Notes: generated from the sequence alone by a model not told the origin. Shown: positions 17,770-28,748, numbered from the stretch's first letter. The stretch: 64,000 bases of DNA from Leptolyngbya sp. NIES-2104 (GCF_001485215.1 NZ_BBWW01000001.1:4154001-4218000), one strand, 5' to 3'. Translations and numbers: made by a program.

Positions 17770-17997
17770 ATGAATTCATCGATTCTTGACGAGGTAATTG
17801 AGCAATTACGCAGGATGCCAAAGAATTCCCAGAAGAGAGTTTTAGAGTTTGCTAAGTCTCTAAATCATTCAACGGTTCAAGGCGTTCCTGGATCTCAACT
17901 TCTACGCTTTGCAGGCGTGATCGCACCAGATGATATTGCGCTGATGCGGAAAGCGATCGAGCAAGACTGCGAACAGGTTGATATGAATGAGTGGTAG
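17770..17997 (+). CDS. vapB: VapB-type antitoxin
   Basis: A 75-residue protein starting at ATG 17770, preceded by GGAGGG at 17760-17765; the ATG at 17758 overlaps that site. The N-terminal half (LDEVIEQLRRMPKNSQKRVLEFAKSL) is helical and resembles the DUF2281-like antitoxins. The C-terminal half is acidic and would wrap the toxin. The stop overlaps the start of the PIN gene by 11 bp, so the two are translationally coupled. Assignment rests mainly on this pairing. Confidence 0.78.
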   Translation: MNSSILDEVIEQLRRMPKNSQKRVLEFAKSLNHSTVQGVPGSQLLRFAGVIAPDDIALMRKAIEQDCEQVDMNEW

Positions 17998-18376
17998 ATA
18001 TTTGTTGGATACGAACATTATCATTGCCCTGTTCGCAAATGAAGAAAGTGTGAGAAGTCGCTTTGAACAAGCGGATGAGGTATTTATTTCGAGTATTGCG
18101 ATCGGAGAGTTGTGCTACGGTGCAAGAAAATCAACCCGAACAACGGAAAATTTAGAACGAATCGATGAATTTGTTGCTGAAAATGTTGTATTGCACTGCG
18201 ATATAGAAACAGCTCAGTACTACGGAGATATTAAAAATGTATTGCGGCTCAAGGGGCGACCACTCCCAGAAAATGATATTTGGATTGCCGCGATCGCGCT
18301 TCAACACAATCTGATACTAGTGACACGCGATGCTCACTTTCAAGAAGTTGAGAATTTACAGACAGTTGCCTGGTAA
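17987..18376 (+). CDS. vapC: VapC-type PIN-domain ribonuclease toxin
   Basis: A 129-residue PIN domain with all conserved acids: Asp in YLLDTNIIIALF, Glu in SIAIGELCYGA, Asp in PENDIWIAAIALQHN, and Asp in LVTRDAHFQEV. Relatives cleave tRNA or rRNA when released from VapB. The ATG at 17987 lies inside the vapB 3' end. Part of the accessory strip downstream of tRNA-Arg. Confidence 0.92.
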   Translation: MSGRYLLDTNIIIALFANEESVRSRFEQADEVFISSIAIGELCYGARKSTRTTENLERIDEFVAENVVLHCDIETAQYYGDIKNVLRLKGRPLPENDIWIAAIALQHNLILVTRDAHFQEVENLQTVAW

Positions 18377-18388
18377 TCAATGTAGATT

Positions 18389-18880
18389 TCAGTCTTCCAA
18401 TAATTCGCTTGGCTCACCCGGATAAAAACGATCGCTGAATATTTCTTCCAAACTGTAAGGACAGTCGGTCGGAAACATAGAATTCGGTAAATCTGTCTCT
18501 CTAATCGCAAGTTCCACGCCTCGAAGATATGCTTTCCGAAGCGCTTCTTCGATGTAAGGCTTTAAACTTGGATTCTCTTCAAGCAGATCATTGATATCTA
18601 GTCGTTGAATCCGAAGGGTCGATAACCAGCTACGACTCCGCTGTTGAGGTTGATACTGCCATTTCAGCAAATGCCCAATCAAAACACTCAAGCGATTCCG
18701 AAGTTCTTGACGCTGCTGTTTCCCCAATGACTCAATCTCTTCGATAATGTTTGGCAAATCAATTTGATTCCATCGTCGATCGTGAAGCAGCTTTGCTTGT
18801 TCTTGTGTCCAAGCATAGAAGTCAGATTCGTAAAGATTAGAGATTGCTACGGTGTCTAGATTCGCTTCTGGCAGGTTCAT
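18389..18880 (-). CDS. DUF29-family protein
   Basis: A 163-residue member of DUF29, a family greatly expanded in cyanobacteria and of unknown function. It shows the family pattern: LYESDFYAWTQEQAKLL at residues 17-33, LPNIIEEIESLGKQQRQELRNRLSVLIGHLLKW, then SWLSTLRIQR, and LPNSMFPTDCPYSLEEI near the end. No signal peptide or membrane segment. Convergent with vapC, 12 bp apart. Confidence 0.9.
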   Translation of the reverse strand: MNLPEANLDTVAISNLYESDFYAWTQEQAKLLHDRRWNQIDLPNIIEEIESLGKQQRQELRNRLSVLIGHLLKWQYQPQQRSRSWLSTLRIQRLDINDLLEENPSLKPYIEEALRKAYLRGVELAIRETDLPNSMFPTDCPYSLEEIFSDRFYPGEPSELLED

Positions 18881-18943
18881 CGTCTTGCTCCATTCGTAAT
18901 GATGTAAATGGCGCTCTTTTGCGATCGCGCTAAACTCAATCTG

Positions 18944-18980
18944 AAAAGGGAGCGATCGTAAGATGTGCGATCGCTCCCTT
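18944..18980 (-). terminator. glsF terminator
   Basis: On the minus strand, perfect arms GGGAGCGATCG and CGATCGCTCCC are followed by TTTTC just after the glutamate synthase stop. The stem incorporates the GCGATCGC (HIP1) word. Confidence 0.85.
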
Positions 18981-18985
18981 CCTCA

Positions 18986-21900
18986 TCAAGCCGAAACCGC
19001 TACTTTCTCAACATCCGGATTCGCTTCAGGTGTATCCTTCTCAGACGGTGGAACAACCTGCCAGAACTTCGGCAACGACTCTGACCAGTTCGCCAAAATC
19101 GCTTTCGCTTTCGGGCTACCCGTATGTTCTACGTGCGCCTCAAGCAGTTCTCTTAGCTGTTGTTCACCCGCAGGGGCACTGACTCGCTGAACTTTGACGA
19201 TCTCAGCATTGACTTTCTCTTGGAAGCTACCATCTTCATCGAAGAAGTAAGCCAATCCACCCGTCATACCTGCGCCCACGTTCCGACCTGCACGCCCAAG
19301 AACGACCACCACGCCGCCTGTCATGTATTCGCAACAGTGATCGCCAACACCTTCGACAACCGCTTCAGCAAGTGAGTTTCGGACGGCAAAGCGTTCTCCG
19401 GCTTGTCCATTTGCGAAGAGTCGTCCACCTGTTGCGCCATAGAGGCAAGTATTACCGATGATCACGTTTTGAGATGGATCATAGGTTGCTTCAGATGAGG
19501 GTTTGATCGCGATCGTACCTCCGTGCATTCCTTTACCTACATAGTCGTTCGCTTCACCGACTAAGTTCAGCGTCATACAAGGCAGGTTAAAGGCTCCGAA
19601 GCTTTGTCCAACGCTTCCGGCAAAGTTCAAGGTAATTTGACCACCGAAACCGGAGTTACCGTATTGTTTTGCGATCGCTCCTGCAATTCGAGTTCCAACC
19701 GTTCGATCCGTGTTGATCACATCGATCGACTGACTCGCCTCACCTTGATCCTGGATTGCAGCTTGAACATCCGCATCACTCAGAATTTGATCATCGAGAA
19801 CAACGCCGTTACTGTGAACTGCTTCGTGATTCAGCCAAGAGCGATCGCTGCGCGTATCTGGTAGCTGAGTCAAACAATCGAGGTTCAACATCTGAGTCTT
19901 GGTTAAACTCACACCTTCACGCATCTTCAGCAGATCAGCACGTCCAATGATCTCATTCAGGGACTTGTAGCCTAAACGAGCTAAGAGCGATCGCACTTCT
20001 TCCGCAACAAATAAGAAGAAGTTCACCACATGATCCGGCGTTCCAGGGAAGCGCTTACGCAGTTCTTCTTTCTGGCTTGCGACTCCGACCGGACAGCTAT
20101 TCGTGTGACAGATCCGCGCCATGATGCAACCTTCGGCAATCATTGCGATCGAGCCAAATCCAAATTCTTCGCCGCCCATTAATGCCGCCATCAAAACATC
20201 CCATCCAGCTTTGATGCCGCCATCGACTCGAAGAATCACGCGATCGCGCAATTGGTTCTGCATCAAGACCCGATGAACTTCAGTTAAGCCCAATTCCCAC
20301 GGACTACCCGCGTGTTTGATCGAACTTAGTGGAGATGCACCTGTACCGCCATCGTGACCGGAGATTTGAATAATATCTGCGTTTGCTTTGGCGACTCCAG
20401 CCGCGATCGTACCAATTCCTACTTCTGCCACCAATTTCACTGAAACTTGAGCCGTTGGATTGATTTGGTGCAGGTCGAAGATTAGCTGGGCGAGATCTTC
20501 GATCGAGTAAATGTCATGATGCGGCGGCGGAGAAATCAAAGTTACTCCAGGCTTCGATCGACGCAGCATCGCAATATAAGGACTCACTTTCGGTCCTGGC
20601 AATTGTCCGCCTTCACCCGGTTTCGCGCCTTGAGCCATCTTGATTTCGATTTGCTTCGCGCTCATTAGATACTCAGGTGTCACACCAAAGCGACCAGACG
20701 CGACTTGTTTGATAGCAGAGTTCGCGGTATCTCCGACCTTCAGACCTTTCAGATGAGGTAAGAGCGGCGAAATTCCTCCTTCTACTCTGTCGAGAACTTT
20801 GTACCGGACAGGATCTTCACCACCTTCACCAGAGTTCGATCGACCCCCCAAACGGTTCATTGCGATCGCTAACACTTCATGCGCTTCACGGGACAATGCA
20901 CCAAGCGACATTCCACCCGTACAGAAGCGCTTCACGATTTCGGTTGCGGATTCGACTTCATCGATTGAGATAGATTCTCGATCGCTCTTGAAGTCGAGCA
21001 AATCCCGTAAAGCCGTAATCGGGCGATTCGCGAGATGCTGTTGATACAGTTCGTAGTGATCAAAACTCTTGGTTCTGACAGCTTGGTGTAAATGTTTTGC
21101 CAGTTCCGGGCTGTTCATGTGGTACTCGCCACCTGGACGGTACTGAACAAAGCCAAAGTTTTCGAGTTTCTTGGTCGTTAACTCTGGGAAAGCGCGGCTG
21201 TGGAACGAGAGAATTTCTTGGGCAAGTTCTGCGATCGTCAATCCACCTAATCGCGATGCAGTTCCAAAAAATCCTAAGTTGAGCAAATCGCCACCGATGC
21301 CTATCGCTTCAAAGATTTGAGCGGCTTGATAGCTTGACAGCAAGGAAATGCCCATCTTCGAGAGGATTTTGAGCAATCCATCCTCGATCGCTTTACGGAA
21401 GTTCGCTTGCACTGCGGTTAAACTTGCCGCTTTGATCTTTCCACGCTCCATCAAGCTTTGAGTCTTAGAATCTGACCACCATTGGCGCACCGATTCTAAG
21501 GCGAGATAAGGACAAACTGCACTTGCGCCGTAGCCCATTAAGCAAGCGAAGTGATGAGTACTCCAAGCTTGAGCGGTATCCACAATCAGAGAAGCTTTCA
21601 TCCGCAATCCTTGACGGATCAGATGATGGTGAACGGCTCCAACGGCTAAGAGCGGCGGAATGTAGCTTTGGTCAGGGTTTAATCGAGTGAAATTGCCGGA
21701 ATGATCTAAGCGATCGCTTAACACCAAGATCTTTTTACCCGACCGAACCGCTTCTGCTGCTTGTTCACATAGAGTTTTAACCGCAGCTTTTAGCCCTTCA
21801 GGTCCAGCAGCAATCTCAAACAAGGTCGAAAGGTTTGCGGTTTCAAGACCAGAATTACGAACTTGATCCAATTCCGGTTCTGTTAAAACAGGCGACTCTA

Positions 21901-23635
21901 GCAAGAACAGATTCGCGCCTTCAGACTTGGTTTCAAGCAGATTTCCACGCGCTCCGAGTTGCATCGTCAAAGACATAACGAGTTTTTCGCGGAGTGGGTC
22001 GATCGGGGGATTCGTCACCTGAGCAAACCGCTGTTTGAAATAGTCGTACAGCAGGTGAGGACGCTCAGACAGTACCGCTAGTGGAATATCATCACCCATA
22101 CAGAAGGTCGGCTCTTTTCCTTGTGCCGCCATATCTTGGATGACCATTTCCACATCTTCCAAGGTGTAGCCGAATGCGGTTTGGTGGGTCAGAAGCGCTT
22201 GCTGATCCATTTCAGTCGCTTCTAGATAGTCCTGAGAGTGCAACGTCTTCCGATTTTGCTTTAGCCACTCTCCATAAGGGTGAGCATTTGCGACACGTTG
22301 CTTGATTTCCCAGTTCTTCAGCACTTCTAGCTTCTGCAAATCAAACGCAATCATCTGTCCAGGACCTAAGCGACCTTTCTCAAGCACTTCGGATTCTGGA
22401 ATATCAACGACACCTGCTTCTGATGCAACGACCAAGTAGCCATCGCGAGTGACCGTGTAACGAGCGGGACGAAGACCATTTCGATCGAGCGTTGCCCCGA
22501 CAACTTTTCCATCACAGAACGCCAGCAAAGCCGGACCATCCCAAGCTTCCTGAATACCGCTGTGATACTCATAGAAGTCCACAATTTCAGGGTGATCGGT
22601 AAGCTCTGGCTGATTCTTATACGCTTCTGGAACCATCATCATCAACGCTTCAACCGGGCTACGTCCAGATCGAACGAGCAGTTCCATCACGTTGTCTAAG
22701 TTAGCAGAATCGCTATTGTTCGAGTTCACGGTAGGCTTCAGGGCAGTGATGCGATCGCCCCAAAATTCGTGTGCCAAGTCCGCTTCCCGCGCTTTCATCC
22801 AGTTGACGTTTCCAAGCAGCGTATTGATTTCGCCATTGTGACCCAAAAGCCGCATCGGTTGGGCAAGGGGCCATTTTGGCATTGTATTCGTGCTGAAACG
22901 ACGGTGATACAGGGCGAATGAAGTCTTATAGTTCGGATTTTGCAAGTCTTGGTAAAACTCGCCCAAAATTGCCGATCGCACCATGCCCTTATAAACGATC
23001 GTGCGAGTCGAAAACGAACACACATACAGTTCATCAAATCCAGGTTTCGCCTGTTCTGCCAAAATTCGATGAATCTGTTTGCGAGTCAGATACAGTTTGC
23101 GCTCTAACTCTTCGCCACTCAGCGTGTCAGATTTCACTAACAATTGCTCAATTTGCGGCTGATTTTCCCGCGCTTGAACGCCAAGAATTTCAGGTTTAAC
23201 CGGGACAACTCGCCAGCCCAAGAACGTTAAACCTTCTTCAGCAACGATTTTCTCTGCGATGTCTTTTACAGATGCTGCGATCGCGCTATCTTGCGGCAAA
23301 AATACCATTCCCACACCGACTTGATCGGGGGTTAAGGTAACTCCTCGCTCACCCGCCCACTGATTCAAGATCTCCCACGGAATCGCCGCCATCAGACCCG
23401 CGCCATCTCCGGAGTCCTGATCCGCGCTACATCCGCCCCGATGTTCCAAGCAAGCGAGTGCAGATAACGCCTTTTCCATCAAATCGTGGCTATTTCGACC
23501 TTTTTGATCTGCGATAAAACCGACACCGCAGGCATCCCGTTCTTCGACGAGCCAGCGCTGACCTGCATATCCATTAAATTCATGACACTCTGACGGAACA
23601 CTTGCTTGACTCATGGAAGGACTCATTCGATTCAT
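18986..23635 (-). CDS. glsF: Ferredoxin-dependent glutamate synthase
   Basis: Large Fd-GOGAT converting glutamine plus 2-oxoglutarate to two glutamates. Class II glutaminase domain: after a propeptide, Cys of ACGVGF (about residue 36) would become the N-terminal nucleophile. The 3Fe-4S motif is [15 protein letters not shown], followed by FPGTP-x-HVVNFF, which matches the ferredoxin-type plant and cyanobacterial enzymes rather than NADPH-type GltB; no gltD is near. The C-terminal GXGXG beta-helix region ends at about 1540. The start is uncertain: ATGs at 23635, 23626 and 23614 lie close together without a clear ribosome-binding site, and a TTG at 23671 is also in frame. Confidence 0.93.
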   Translation of the reverse strand: MNRMSPSMSQASVPSECHEFNGYAGQRWLVEERDACGVGFIADQKGRNSHDLMEKALSALACLEHRGGCSADQDSGDGAGLMAAIPWEILNQWAGERGVTLTPDQVGVGMVFLPQDSAIAASVKDIAEKIVAEEGLTFLGWRVVPVKPEILGVQARENQPQIEQLLVKSDTLSGEELERKLYLTRKQIHRILAEQAKPGFDELYVCSFSTRTIVYKGMVRSAILGEFYQDLQNPNYKTSFALYHRRFSTNTMPKWPLAQPMRLLGHNGEINTLLGNVNWMKAREADLAHEFWGDRITALKPTVNSNNSDSANLDNVMELLVRSGRSPVEALMMMVPEAYKNQPELTDHPEIVDFYEYHSGIQEAWDGPALLAFCDGKVVGATLDRNGLRPARYTVTRDGYLVVASEAGVVDIPESEVLEKGRLGPGQMIAFDLQKLEVLKNWEIKQRVANAHPYGEWLKQNRKTLHSQDYLEATEMDQQALLTHQTAFGYTLEDVEMVIQDMAAQGKEPTFCMGDDIPLAVLSERPHLLYDYFKQRFAQVTNPPIDPLREKLVMSLTMQLGARGNLLETKSEGANLFLLESPVLTEPELDQVRNSGLETANLSTLFEIAAGPEGLKAAVKTLCEQAAEAVRSGKKILVLSDRLDHSGNFTRLNPDQSYIPPLLAVGAVHHHLIRQGLRMKASLIVDTAQAWSTHHFACLMGYGASAVCPYLALESVRQWWSDSKTQSLMERGKIKAASLTAVQANFRKAIEDGLLKILSKMGISLLSSYQAAQIFEAIGIGGDLLNLGFFGTASRLGGLTIAELAQEILSFHSRAFPELTTKKLENFGFVQYRPGGEYHMNSPELAKHLHQAVRTKSFDHYELYQQHLANRPITALRDLLDFKSDRESISIDEVESATEIVKRFCTGGMSLGALSREAHEVLAIAMNRLGGRSNSGEGGEDPVRYKVLDRVEGGISPLLPHLKGLKVGDTANSAIKQVASGRFGVTPEYLMSAKQIEIKMAQGAKPGEGGQLPGPKVSPYIAMLRRSKPGVTLISPPPHHDIYSIEDLAQLIFDLHQINPTAQVSVKLVAEVGIGTIAAGVAKANADIIQISGHDGGTGASPLSSIKHAGSPWELGLTEVHRVLMQNQLRDRVILRVDGGIKAGWDVLMAALMGGEEFGFGSIAMIAEGCIMARICHTNSCPVGVASQKEELRKRFPGTPDHVVNFFLFVAEEVRSLLARLGYKSLNEIIGRADLLKMREGVSLTKTQMLNLDCLTQLPDTRSDRSWLNHEAVHSNGVVLDDQILSDADVQAAIQDQGEASQSIDVINTDRTVGTRIAGAIAKQYGNSGFGGQITLNFAGSVGQSFGAFNLPCMTLNLVGEANDYVGKGMHGGTIAIKPSSEATYDPSQNVIIGNTCLYGATGGRLFANGQAGERFAVRNSLAEAVVEGVGDHCCEYMTGGVVVVLGRAGRNVGAGMTGGLAYFFDEDGSFQEKVNAEIVKVQRVSAPAGEQQLRELLEAHVEHTGSPKAKAILANWSESLPKFWQVVPPSEKDTPEANPDVEKVAVSA

Positions 23636-24187
23636 TTCAAGAAGAGATTTTGGGGGTAGACCGGAAAACAAGCTGGGCTAAAGGGAAAGTTAGCGGGAGA
23701 TCTCGGAGAAGCTTTTGTGAAGAAAAGAGACTAATGCTCACATAAATTTAACAATCAAGTAAAAAATTCTGTGCGTCAAGCGATTTGGTCATCGTAGAAG
23801 ATGCTCGGAGACAAAACCGCCAACTCTGTTGCAAAATCTCAAACCTGGGAAACAATTTGCCCGCGATCGCTTCAGGTTCAACAGAGTGACATCGCTCCCC
23901 GATACTTGCAGGGAGATCTAGCTTAACTGAATTTTTACAAAGACTGGGATAAGAATAGTATAGAAAATTTTGCGCTCTGGCAATCCCCATAACATTGCGG
24001 AGATTCTCTGATCGTAAAACCCTTTAATCCTTTCCGTCGCTGCTTTCGAGTGCGTTAGACAGGCGCGAATCTGTCAAAATGAGAAAGTTACGATTTCTTG
24101 ATAGACTGCGGCTTTTTCTATCTAGATTTAGCGATCGCAGTAAAATAACCTGCGGATTTTCCCCTAAGCTTCGTAAATTCTTGTCAG
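23636..24187. other. Divergent intergenic region between glsF and the glycosidase gene
   Basis: About 550 bp without a gene. On the minus strand TATACT (23958-23963) with TTGCCA 15 bp upstream could start a long glsF leader. I looked for the NtcA palindrome GTA-N8-TAC expected for a nitrogen-assimilation gene and found no good copy. Confidence 0.4.
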
Positions 24188-25975
24188 ATGGCTTCTCTTA
24201 AATTCGGTTTCTACGGACTTGCTTTACTGTTGATGTCATCTCCTGCGTTGGCGGATGCTCCAGCAGCTCTCGATTTCAATCTCGCTCAACAAAGTCCACC
24301 TTCTAGCCCTGCTCCTTTGAATTTCAATCCAATTACTCAAGGAACCCAAATCGTTCTCAACGGACAAACCTTCGGCGGTAACTGGAGTCAATGGCAAGCA
24401 GATGGAGCGACGCGAATCGGATTAAGTGATGCACTCTTGACACAGCAATTTGGGGCAGAGCTTCTCAGTACAAACGATGCAAGCCGTCAACCGATTCAAT
24501 GGTTTTCCGAAGCAGTTTTCCCAACTCGATTAACGCCGCCACTACGATATTTAGATGTCACCGAATTCGTCCAGAAAAACGGTTGGCGAACTCAAATCAG
24601 TGGAAATACGCTACAAATCACGACTCCGATCGCAAACCTGACTGCAATTCAGCAAGAACAGCCCACACCGAATATCGATCTCATTTCGATTTCTTTCGAT
24701 CGCCCTGTCACCTGGCAAGCTGATCCACAACTTAATGAGCTTGTTCTAACGCTTGATGCTCAGGTGGATCAAGCTCAGCTAGAAAAATTTAAGCCCACTG
24801 CCGCAAGTCGAATCCGATCGCTAAAAGTCGAACGGAATGGCAATCGAACGATCGTCAGAATTGGCGTTCCGTTGAGTCTACGATCGCGAATTACAACGGC
24901 ATCGAGTCCCGATCGCATCGTGATCGAAGTCGGCGCGAATTTCCTTGCTGATAAAGAAATCTTGTGGGCAAATGGTTTGTTTTGGAGACAGCGATCGTTA
25001 ACCGTAGGAACGAACCAATTTCCGATCGTTTGGCTTGAAGTGAATCCTCGCCAACCTGGATTAAGCATTCGTCCAATTTTGCCTAATTCCACAACGCTAG
25101 TCGGAACTCTACCGCTATTTACTACGGCTCAACAATCTTTAGCAACGGCTGCCATTAACGGAGGTTATTTCAATCGGAATAATCAATTACCGCTTGGGGC
25201 AATCAAGCTAGAGAATCGATTCGCATCCGGTCCGATTTTGAGTCGGGGTGTCGCTGGATGGGACGCAGCGGGAAATTGGAAGTTCGATCGCTTAACTCTT
25301 CAAGAAACGATCGTTCTCGGTTCCGGTCAACGTTTCCCCCTAACCACGTTGAATTCTGCCTACGTTCAAGCCGGAATTGCTCGCTACACCGCCGATTGGG
25401 GCAGCACTTACACGACTCTGACCGATAACGAAATCCTGCTTCCTGTTCAAAATAATCAAACGGGCACACAGCAACTTGTTCCAACCGCAGGAACAGCAGT
25501 GACAGTCCCAACCACAGGCTATTTATTGGCATTTCGATCGAACCGTACCGCCGCTGCTTCCTTCACTCCAGCTATTCCCGTTCAGCTTCAAAGCACCTTC
25601 AATTTGCCCGATTTAGCGGCATTTCCAAATTTAATCGGAGGGGGACCGCTTCTAATTCGTAACGGTCAAATCGTTTTAGACGGTCGCCTAGAGCAATTCA
25701 GTACAGCGTTTATTCAAGAAAGAGCGGCGCGAAGTGCGATCGGACAAACCGCAGACGGCAGAATCCTCATCGTCACGGCTCAAAATAACGTCTCTGGTGT
25801 CGGTGCAACCCTGAGCGATATGGCGGTCATTATGCAGCAGTTAGGAGCCGTTAACGCTCTTAATCTCGATGGTGGGAGTTCGACGACGCTTTATTTAGGA
25901 GGGCAAATTCTCGATCGACCTCTCCGATCGTCCGCACGAGTTCACAATGGGATTGGCGTTTTTCTTCAGCCGTAA
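24188..25975 (+). CDS. Exported phosphodiester glycosidase-family protein
   Basis: 595 residues. A signal peptide covers residues 1-22 (hydrophobic LALLLMSSPALA). Residues about 40-260 form a mixed beta region, partly AMIN-like, that probably binds the cell wall. The C-terminal half (about 300-595) is an NAGPA/phosphodiester glycosidase domain: AINGGYF, GPLLIRNGQ, RSAIGQTADGRI, and LNLDGGSSTTLYLGG, the last being the family hallmark. Relatives remove GlcNAc from phosphodiesters in animals; bacterial members act on envelope polymers, but the substrate here is unknown. Monocistronic by spacing. Confidence 0.87.
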   Translation: MASLKFGFYGLALLLMSSPALADAPAALDFNLAQQSPPSSPAPLNFNPITQGTQIVLNGQTFGGNWSQWQADGATRIGLSDALLTQQFGAELLSTNDASRQPIQWFSEAVFPTRLTPPLRYLDVTEFVQKNGWRTQISGNTLQITTPIANLTAIQQEQPTPNIDLISISFDRPVTWQADPQLNELVLTLDAQVDQAQLEKFKPTAASRIRSLKVERNGNRTIVRIGVPLSLRSRITTASSPDRIVIEVGANFLADKEILWANGLFWRQRSLTVGTNQFPIVWLEVNPRQPGLSIRPILPNSTTLVGTLPLFTTAQQSLATAAINGGYFNRNNQLPLGAIKLENRFASGPILSRGVAGWDAAGNWKFDRLTLQETIVLGSGQRFPLTTLNSAYVQAGIARYTADWGSTYTTLTDNEILLPVQNNQTGTQQLVPTAGTAVTVPTTGYLLAFRSNRTAAASFTPAIPVQLQSTFNLPDLAAFPNLIGGGPLLIRNGQIVLDGRLEQFSTAFIQERAARSAIGQTADGRILIVTAQNNVSGVGATLSDMAVIMQQLGAVNALNLDGGSSTTLYLGGQILDRPLRSSARVHNGIGVFLQP

Positions 25976-26136
25976 CATTGGCTACCACTTCTTCACTGAT
26001 TTTGCAATTCAAATCAAGACTTCGTAAATTCTTCAGAAATCGTCCACCATAAGCAAGCGTGTCCTGGATTGGTTTGTTAGTCTTTTTGGTTGGGAATCCA
26101 ATCTGCGAAATCTATTACTTATTGAGGAGAGAAACG

Positions 26137-26547
26137 GTGGCTCAGGCTCAAGAAAAAACTCAAACTCCCGCTCTAGTGCTGTCTCCGACCCCTGGTAAAG
26201 CGGCTGCAACTGAACTTCGTCCCTGGGGTTCGTTCACGATTCTCGAAGAAGGTCGCGGCTACAAAATCAAACGGATCGAGGTCAAACCCGGTCATCGTCT
26301 CAGCTTACAGATGCACCACCACCGCAGCGAACACTGGATCGTAGTCTCTGGCACTGCGAAAGTCGAATGCGGCGATGCCCAAATTACCCTCGGCAGCAAT
26401 CAGTCTACCTATGTGCCTCAGTGCACCACGCATCGTCTAGAAAATCCTGGTGTGATTCCGCTGATTTTAATCGAAGTTCAGAACGGCGAATATCTCGGAG
26501 AAGATGACATCGTACGCTTCCAAGACGACTACTCTCGCGCTAACTAA
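26137..26547 (+). CDS. Cupin protein, mannose-6-phosphate isomerase type II C-terminal-like
   Basis: A 136-residue single cupin. Motif 1 is [22 protein letters not shown] with the metal-binding His cluster and Glu; motif 2 is [12 protein letters not shown]. This is the isomerase domain normally fused to GDP-mannose pyrophosphorylase, here as a stand-alone protein. It could interconvert mannose-6-phosphate and fructose-6-phosphate for surface polysaccharides. GTG 26137 follows GAGGAGAG by 6 bp; the open frame extends upstream to 26059, but the upstream residues are hydrophobic and not family-like. Confidence 0.88.
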   Translation: MAQAQEKTQTPALVLSPTPGKAAATELRPWGSFTILEEGRGYKIKRIEVKPGHRLSLQMHHHRSEHWIVVSGTAKVECGDAQITLGSNQSTYVPQCTTHRLENPGVIPLILIEVQNGEYLGEDDIVRFQDDYSRAN

Positions 26548-26569
26548 ATATTTCTAACTCGATTTTCAG

Positions 26570-26607
26570 ATGAGGCAGTTCTTACGGAATTGCCTCATTT
26601 TGTTTTT
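26570..26607 (+). terminator. Cupin gene terminator
   Basis: Arms ATGAGGCA and TGCCTCAT with extended pairing are followed by TTTTGTTTTT, 23 bp after the cupin stop. Confidence 0.85.
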
Positions 26608-26652
26608 CAGCAGGGGCACTCTTGAGCCATATTCAGTCACCTTGCTGCGCTT

Positions 26653-27792
26653 ATGCCAGACTCTACCTATTCCCGTTTTAGTCAAACCTTGCCGCGCCTC
26701 AAAGGTTTGGCGATTCTCATGGTCGTTACTTATCACCTGTGGGGCTACACCCGCGGTTATCTCAACTGGGCGCAAATTTTAGAACAGGCTCAACGGCAGG
26801 GAGTCAAAGGCTGGCTCGAAGCGATCGCGAATTTCGCCTGTCTACTCGGTGAACAAGGTGTTCATTTTTTCCTGATCGCAAGTGGATTTGGTCTAGCGGC
26901 TTCCTGGTGGCGGCAGAATCAAGCCGGAAAGCCGTTTCGAGCCGTAACATTTTGGCGACGACGAGTGCTTCGATTACTCCCGCTCTACTGGGTCGCGCAT
27001 GGGTTAGCGATCGCTCTCTTTTTCCTCAATCCCGCCTGGATTCCATTCGGCAGCGAAATCTGGACTCAAGGAACTGGCTCGATCGCATTCGCAATATTCG
27101 CCAGCCTCACAACGCTCCGAAATTTTCTCATTCAGAACTACTCGTTTTTGAATGGTGCTTGGTGGTATGTCGGGCTTTCGATCCAGCTTTATTTGATTTT
27201 TCCGGTGTTGATTTGGATCGGTCGGCGTTGGAGTTGGTCGGTTTTGTTATCCGGTGCGTTAGGTGTTTCGCTGATTTACCGGAGTTTAGTCGTACTAAGC
27301 AGCGGAATGTTAGAGCCGCGAATCGTCGAAGTTCTGTTGAAAGGTGCGTTTTTTCCTTCGCGATTATTTGAGTTTGTGTTTGGGATGATTTTGGCGGTTT
27401 CGCTTCTCGAATCCCGTCCAGTTTTTCTACTCAAATCTCGGTGGCTCCCGTTCACTGCTGGTTTGTGGATCTTCGGTCTTGTTTGTGACGGACTCGCAAG
27501 CACTGGACAACTCGCATTTTCAATTCCTGCGGATGCACTGATTGGAGTTGGAGAACTGTGTGTCTTCTATCAGCTTTTAAGTTTCAAACTTCCTTCGCTG
27601 AATTTCTTAGGCGATTACTCTTACGGGATTTTCTTAACGCACATGAATTTCTATGTGCCTGCATGGATGATCACGACTCGAATCATTCCCAATTATTGGA
27701 TTCGCTTTGTCGCTGTAACCCTAGTGACATGCGGTTTAGGGTATTTATTCGAGTGGAGTTATCGACGACTGCAACGGAAGGGGACGGCTTAG
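26653..27792 (+). CDS. Membrane acyltransferase (acyltransferase 3 / OafA family)
   Basis: 379 residues with about ten hydrophobic segments. Family marks: RLKGLAILMVVTYHLWG near the N-terminus with the essential His, HFFLIASGFGLAASW, and FWRRRVLRLLPLYWV. These enzymes O-acylate sugars on the periplasmic face, usually lipopolysaccharide, exopolysaccharide or peptidoglycan. It follows the cupin gene after a terminator, so it is probably independently transcribed, although both could serve surface glycans. Confidence 0.9.
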   Translation: MPDSTYSRFSQTLPRLKGLAILMVVTYHLWGYTRGYLNWAQILEQAQRQGVKGWLEAIANFACLLGEQGVHFFLIASGFGLAASWWRQNQAGKPFRAVTFWRRRVLRLLPLYWVAHGLAIALFFLNPAWIPFGSEIWTQGTGSIAFAIFASLTTLRNFLIQNYSFLNGAWWYVGLSIQLYLIFPVLIWIGRRWSWSVLLSGALGVSLIYRSLVVLSSGMLEPRIVEVLLKGAFFPSRLFEFVFGMILAVSLLESRPVFLLKSRWLPFTAGLWIFGLVCDGLASTGQLAFSIPADALIGVGELCVFYQLLSFKLPSLNFLGDYSYGIFLTHMNFYVPAWMITTRIIPNYWIRFVAVTLVTCGLGYLFEWSYRRLQRKGTA

Positions 27793-27826
27793 ACGTACGA
27801 TCTAGCTTGAAGATTTTTACAAGCGC

Positions 27827-28159
27827 ATGATCGAACTCAGTCCTTCTGCGATCGCAGAAATCCAACGCCTGCACCACCGTCATCCTAACCCGTCCGCTTT
27901 TTTTCGGTTGCAAATCGAATCTGGCGGATGTGCAGGACTGTCATACATCACCAGATTTGAAACTGAATTAAATTCGAGCGATCGCATTCAACAGTGCCAC
28001 GGCATTCAAATCGCGATCGATCCACACAGCGCTCAATATCTGGAAAATTTAACGATCGACTTTTCAGAAGACTTGATGGGTGGGAGTTTCCGCTTCCACA
28101 ATCCGAATGCGAAAAAAAGTTGTGATTGTGGTGTCTCATTCTCGATCAACGAGAGCTAG
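27827..28159 (+). CDS. HesB/IscA-family iron-sulfur assembly protein
   Basis: A 110-residue A-type carrier. The three conserved cysteines are in SGGCAG (about residue 35) and CDCG (about 99-101). A-type carriers bind iron or Fe-S clusters and deliver them to apoproteins. The sequence lacks close identity to typical SufA in the variable region (extra SSDRIQQCHG), so subfamily is left open. It lies about 135 bp upstream of rpsL on the same strand. Confidence 0.9.
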   Translation: MIELSPSAIAEIQRLHHRHPNPSAFFRLQIESGGCAGLSYITRFETELNSSDRIQQCHGIQIAIDPHSAQYLENLTIDFSEDLMGGSFRFHNPNAKKSCDCGVSFSINES

Positions 28160-28294
28160 AATAGGTAGGCTTTACATTCACAAAGATCGATCGACTTGTC
28201 AAACAATTTGACAGGGGTATCGATCCATTGGTATGTTTAGTGATCGTTGAAAGTCGGAGCAGCCCAAAAGCTGCATTCTCTTATACATTAGAAA

Positions 28295-28681
28295 ATGCCC
28301 ACCATCCAGCAACTCATCCGTAGTGAGCGCAATAAAGCTAAGAAGAAAACCAAATCCCCGGCTCTGAAGAGTTGCCCTCAGCGTCGTGGAGTTTGCACAC
28401 GGGTTTATACCACTACGCCTAAAAAACCGAACTCCGCTCTTCGTAAAGTGGCACGGGTGCGCTTAACTTCAGGCTTTGAAGTCACAGCTTACATTCCCGG
28501 CATCGGTCACAACTTACAAGAACACTCCGTCGTGATGATTCGGGGCGGACGGGTAAAAGACTTACCTGGTGTTCGCTACCACATCATTCGCGGAACACTC
28601 GACACCGCTGGCGTGAAAGACCGCAAGCAAGGTCGTTCCAAGTACGGTGCGAAACGTCCGAAACCCGCAGCCGCGAAATGA
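28295..28681 (+). CDS. rpsL: 30S ribosomal protein S12
   Basis: 128 residues, beginning [12 protein letters not shown]. It has the conserved decoding-centre segments [17 protein letters not shown] and [29 protein letters not shown]. The two lysines associated with streptomycin resistance (in TPKKPNS and GRVKDLPG) are wild type. First gene of the str operon. Confidence 0.98.
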   Translation: MPTIQQLIRSERNKAKKKTKSPALKSCPQRRGVCTRVYTTTPKKPNSALRKVARVRLTSGFEVTAYIPGIGHNLQEHSVVMIRGGRVKDLPGVRYHIIRGTLDTAGVKDRKQGRSKYGAKRPKPAAAK

Positions 28682-28711
28682 CGACTGCTCGTTAGAATTA
28701 ATTTGCCAAAT

Positions 28712-28748
28712 GAACCTCGTCGCTCAAGTACTTGAGTCAATGAGGTTC
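28712..28748. promoter_or_regulatory. Hairpin in the rpsL-rpsG spacer
   Basis: Outer arms GAACCTC/GAGGTTC enclose a perfect 14-bp palindrome CTCAAGTACTTGAG (28723-28736). No T tract follows directly. It may be a processing or attenuation site between rpsL and rpsG, which are 180 bp apart. Confidence 0.45.

Noticed and set aside
17694-17790. Short ORF starting ATGTCGATCGAG just before vapB
   Set aside because: It overlaps vapB in another frame, has no clear ribosome-binding site, and its second half is a shadow of vapB.
16406-18960. att-type direct repeat of the tRNA-Arg 3' end
   Set aside because: No second copy of the T-arm/acceptor sequence was found downstream within the strip, so an integrative element boundary cannot be claimed.
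23636-24187. NtcA-binding site for glsF
   Set aside because: No GTA-N8-TAC palindrome with a suitably spaced -10 was found on either strand.
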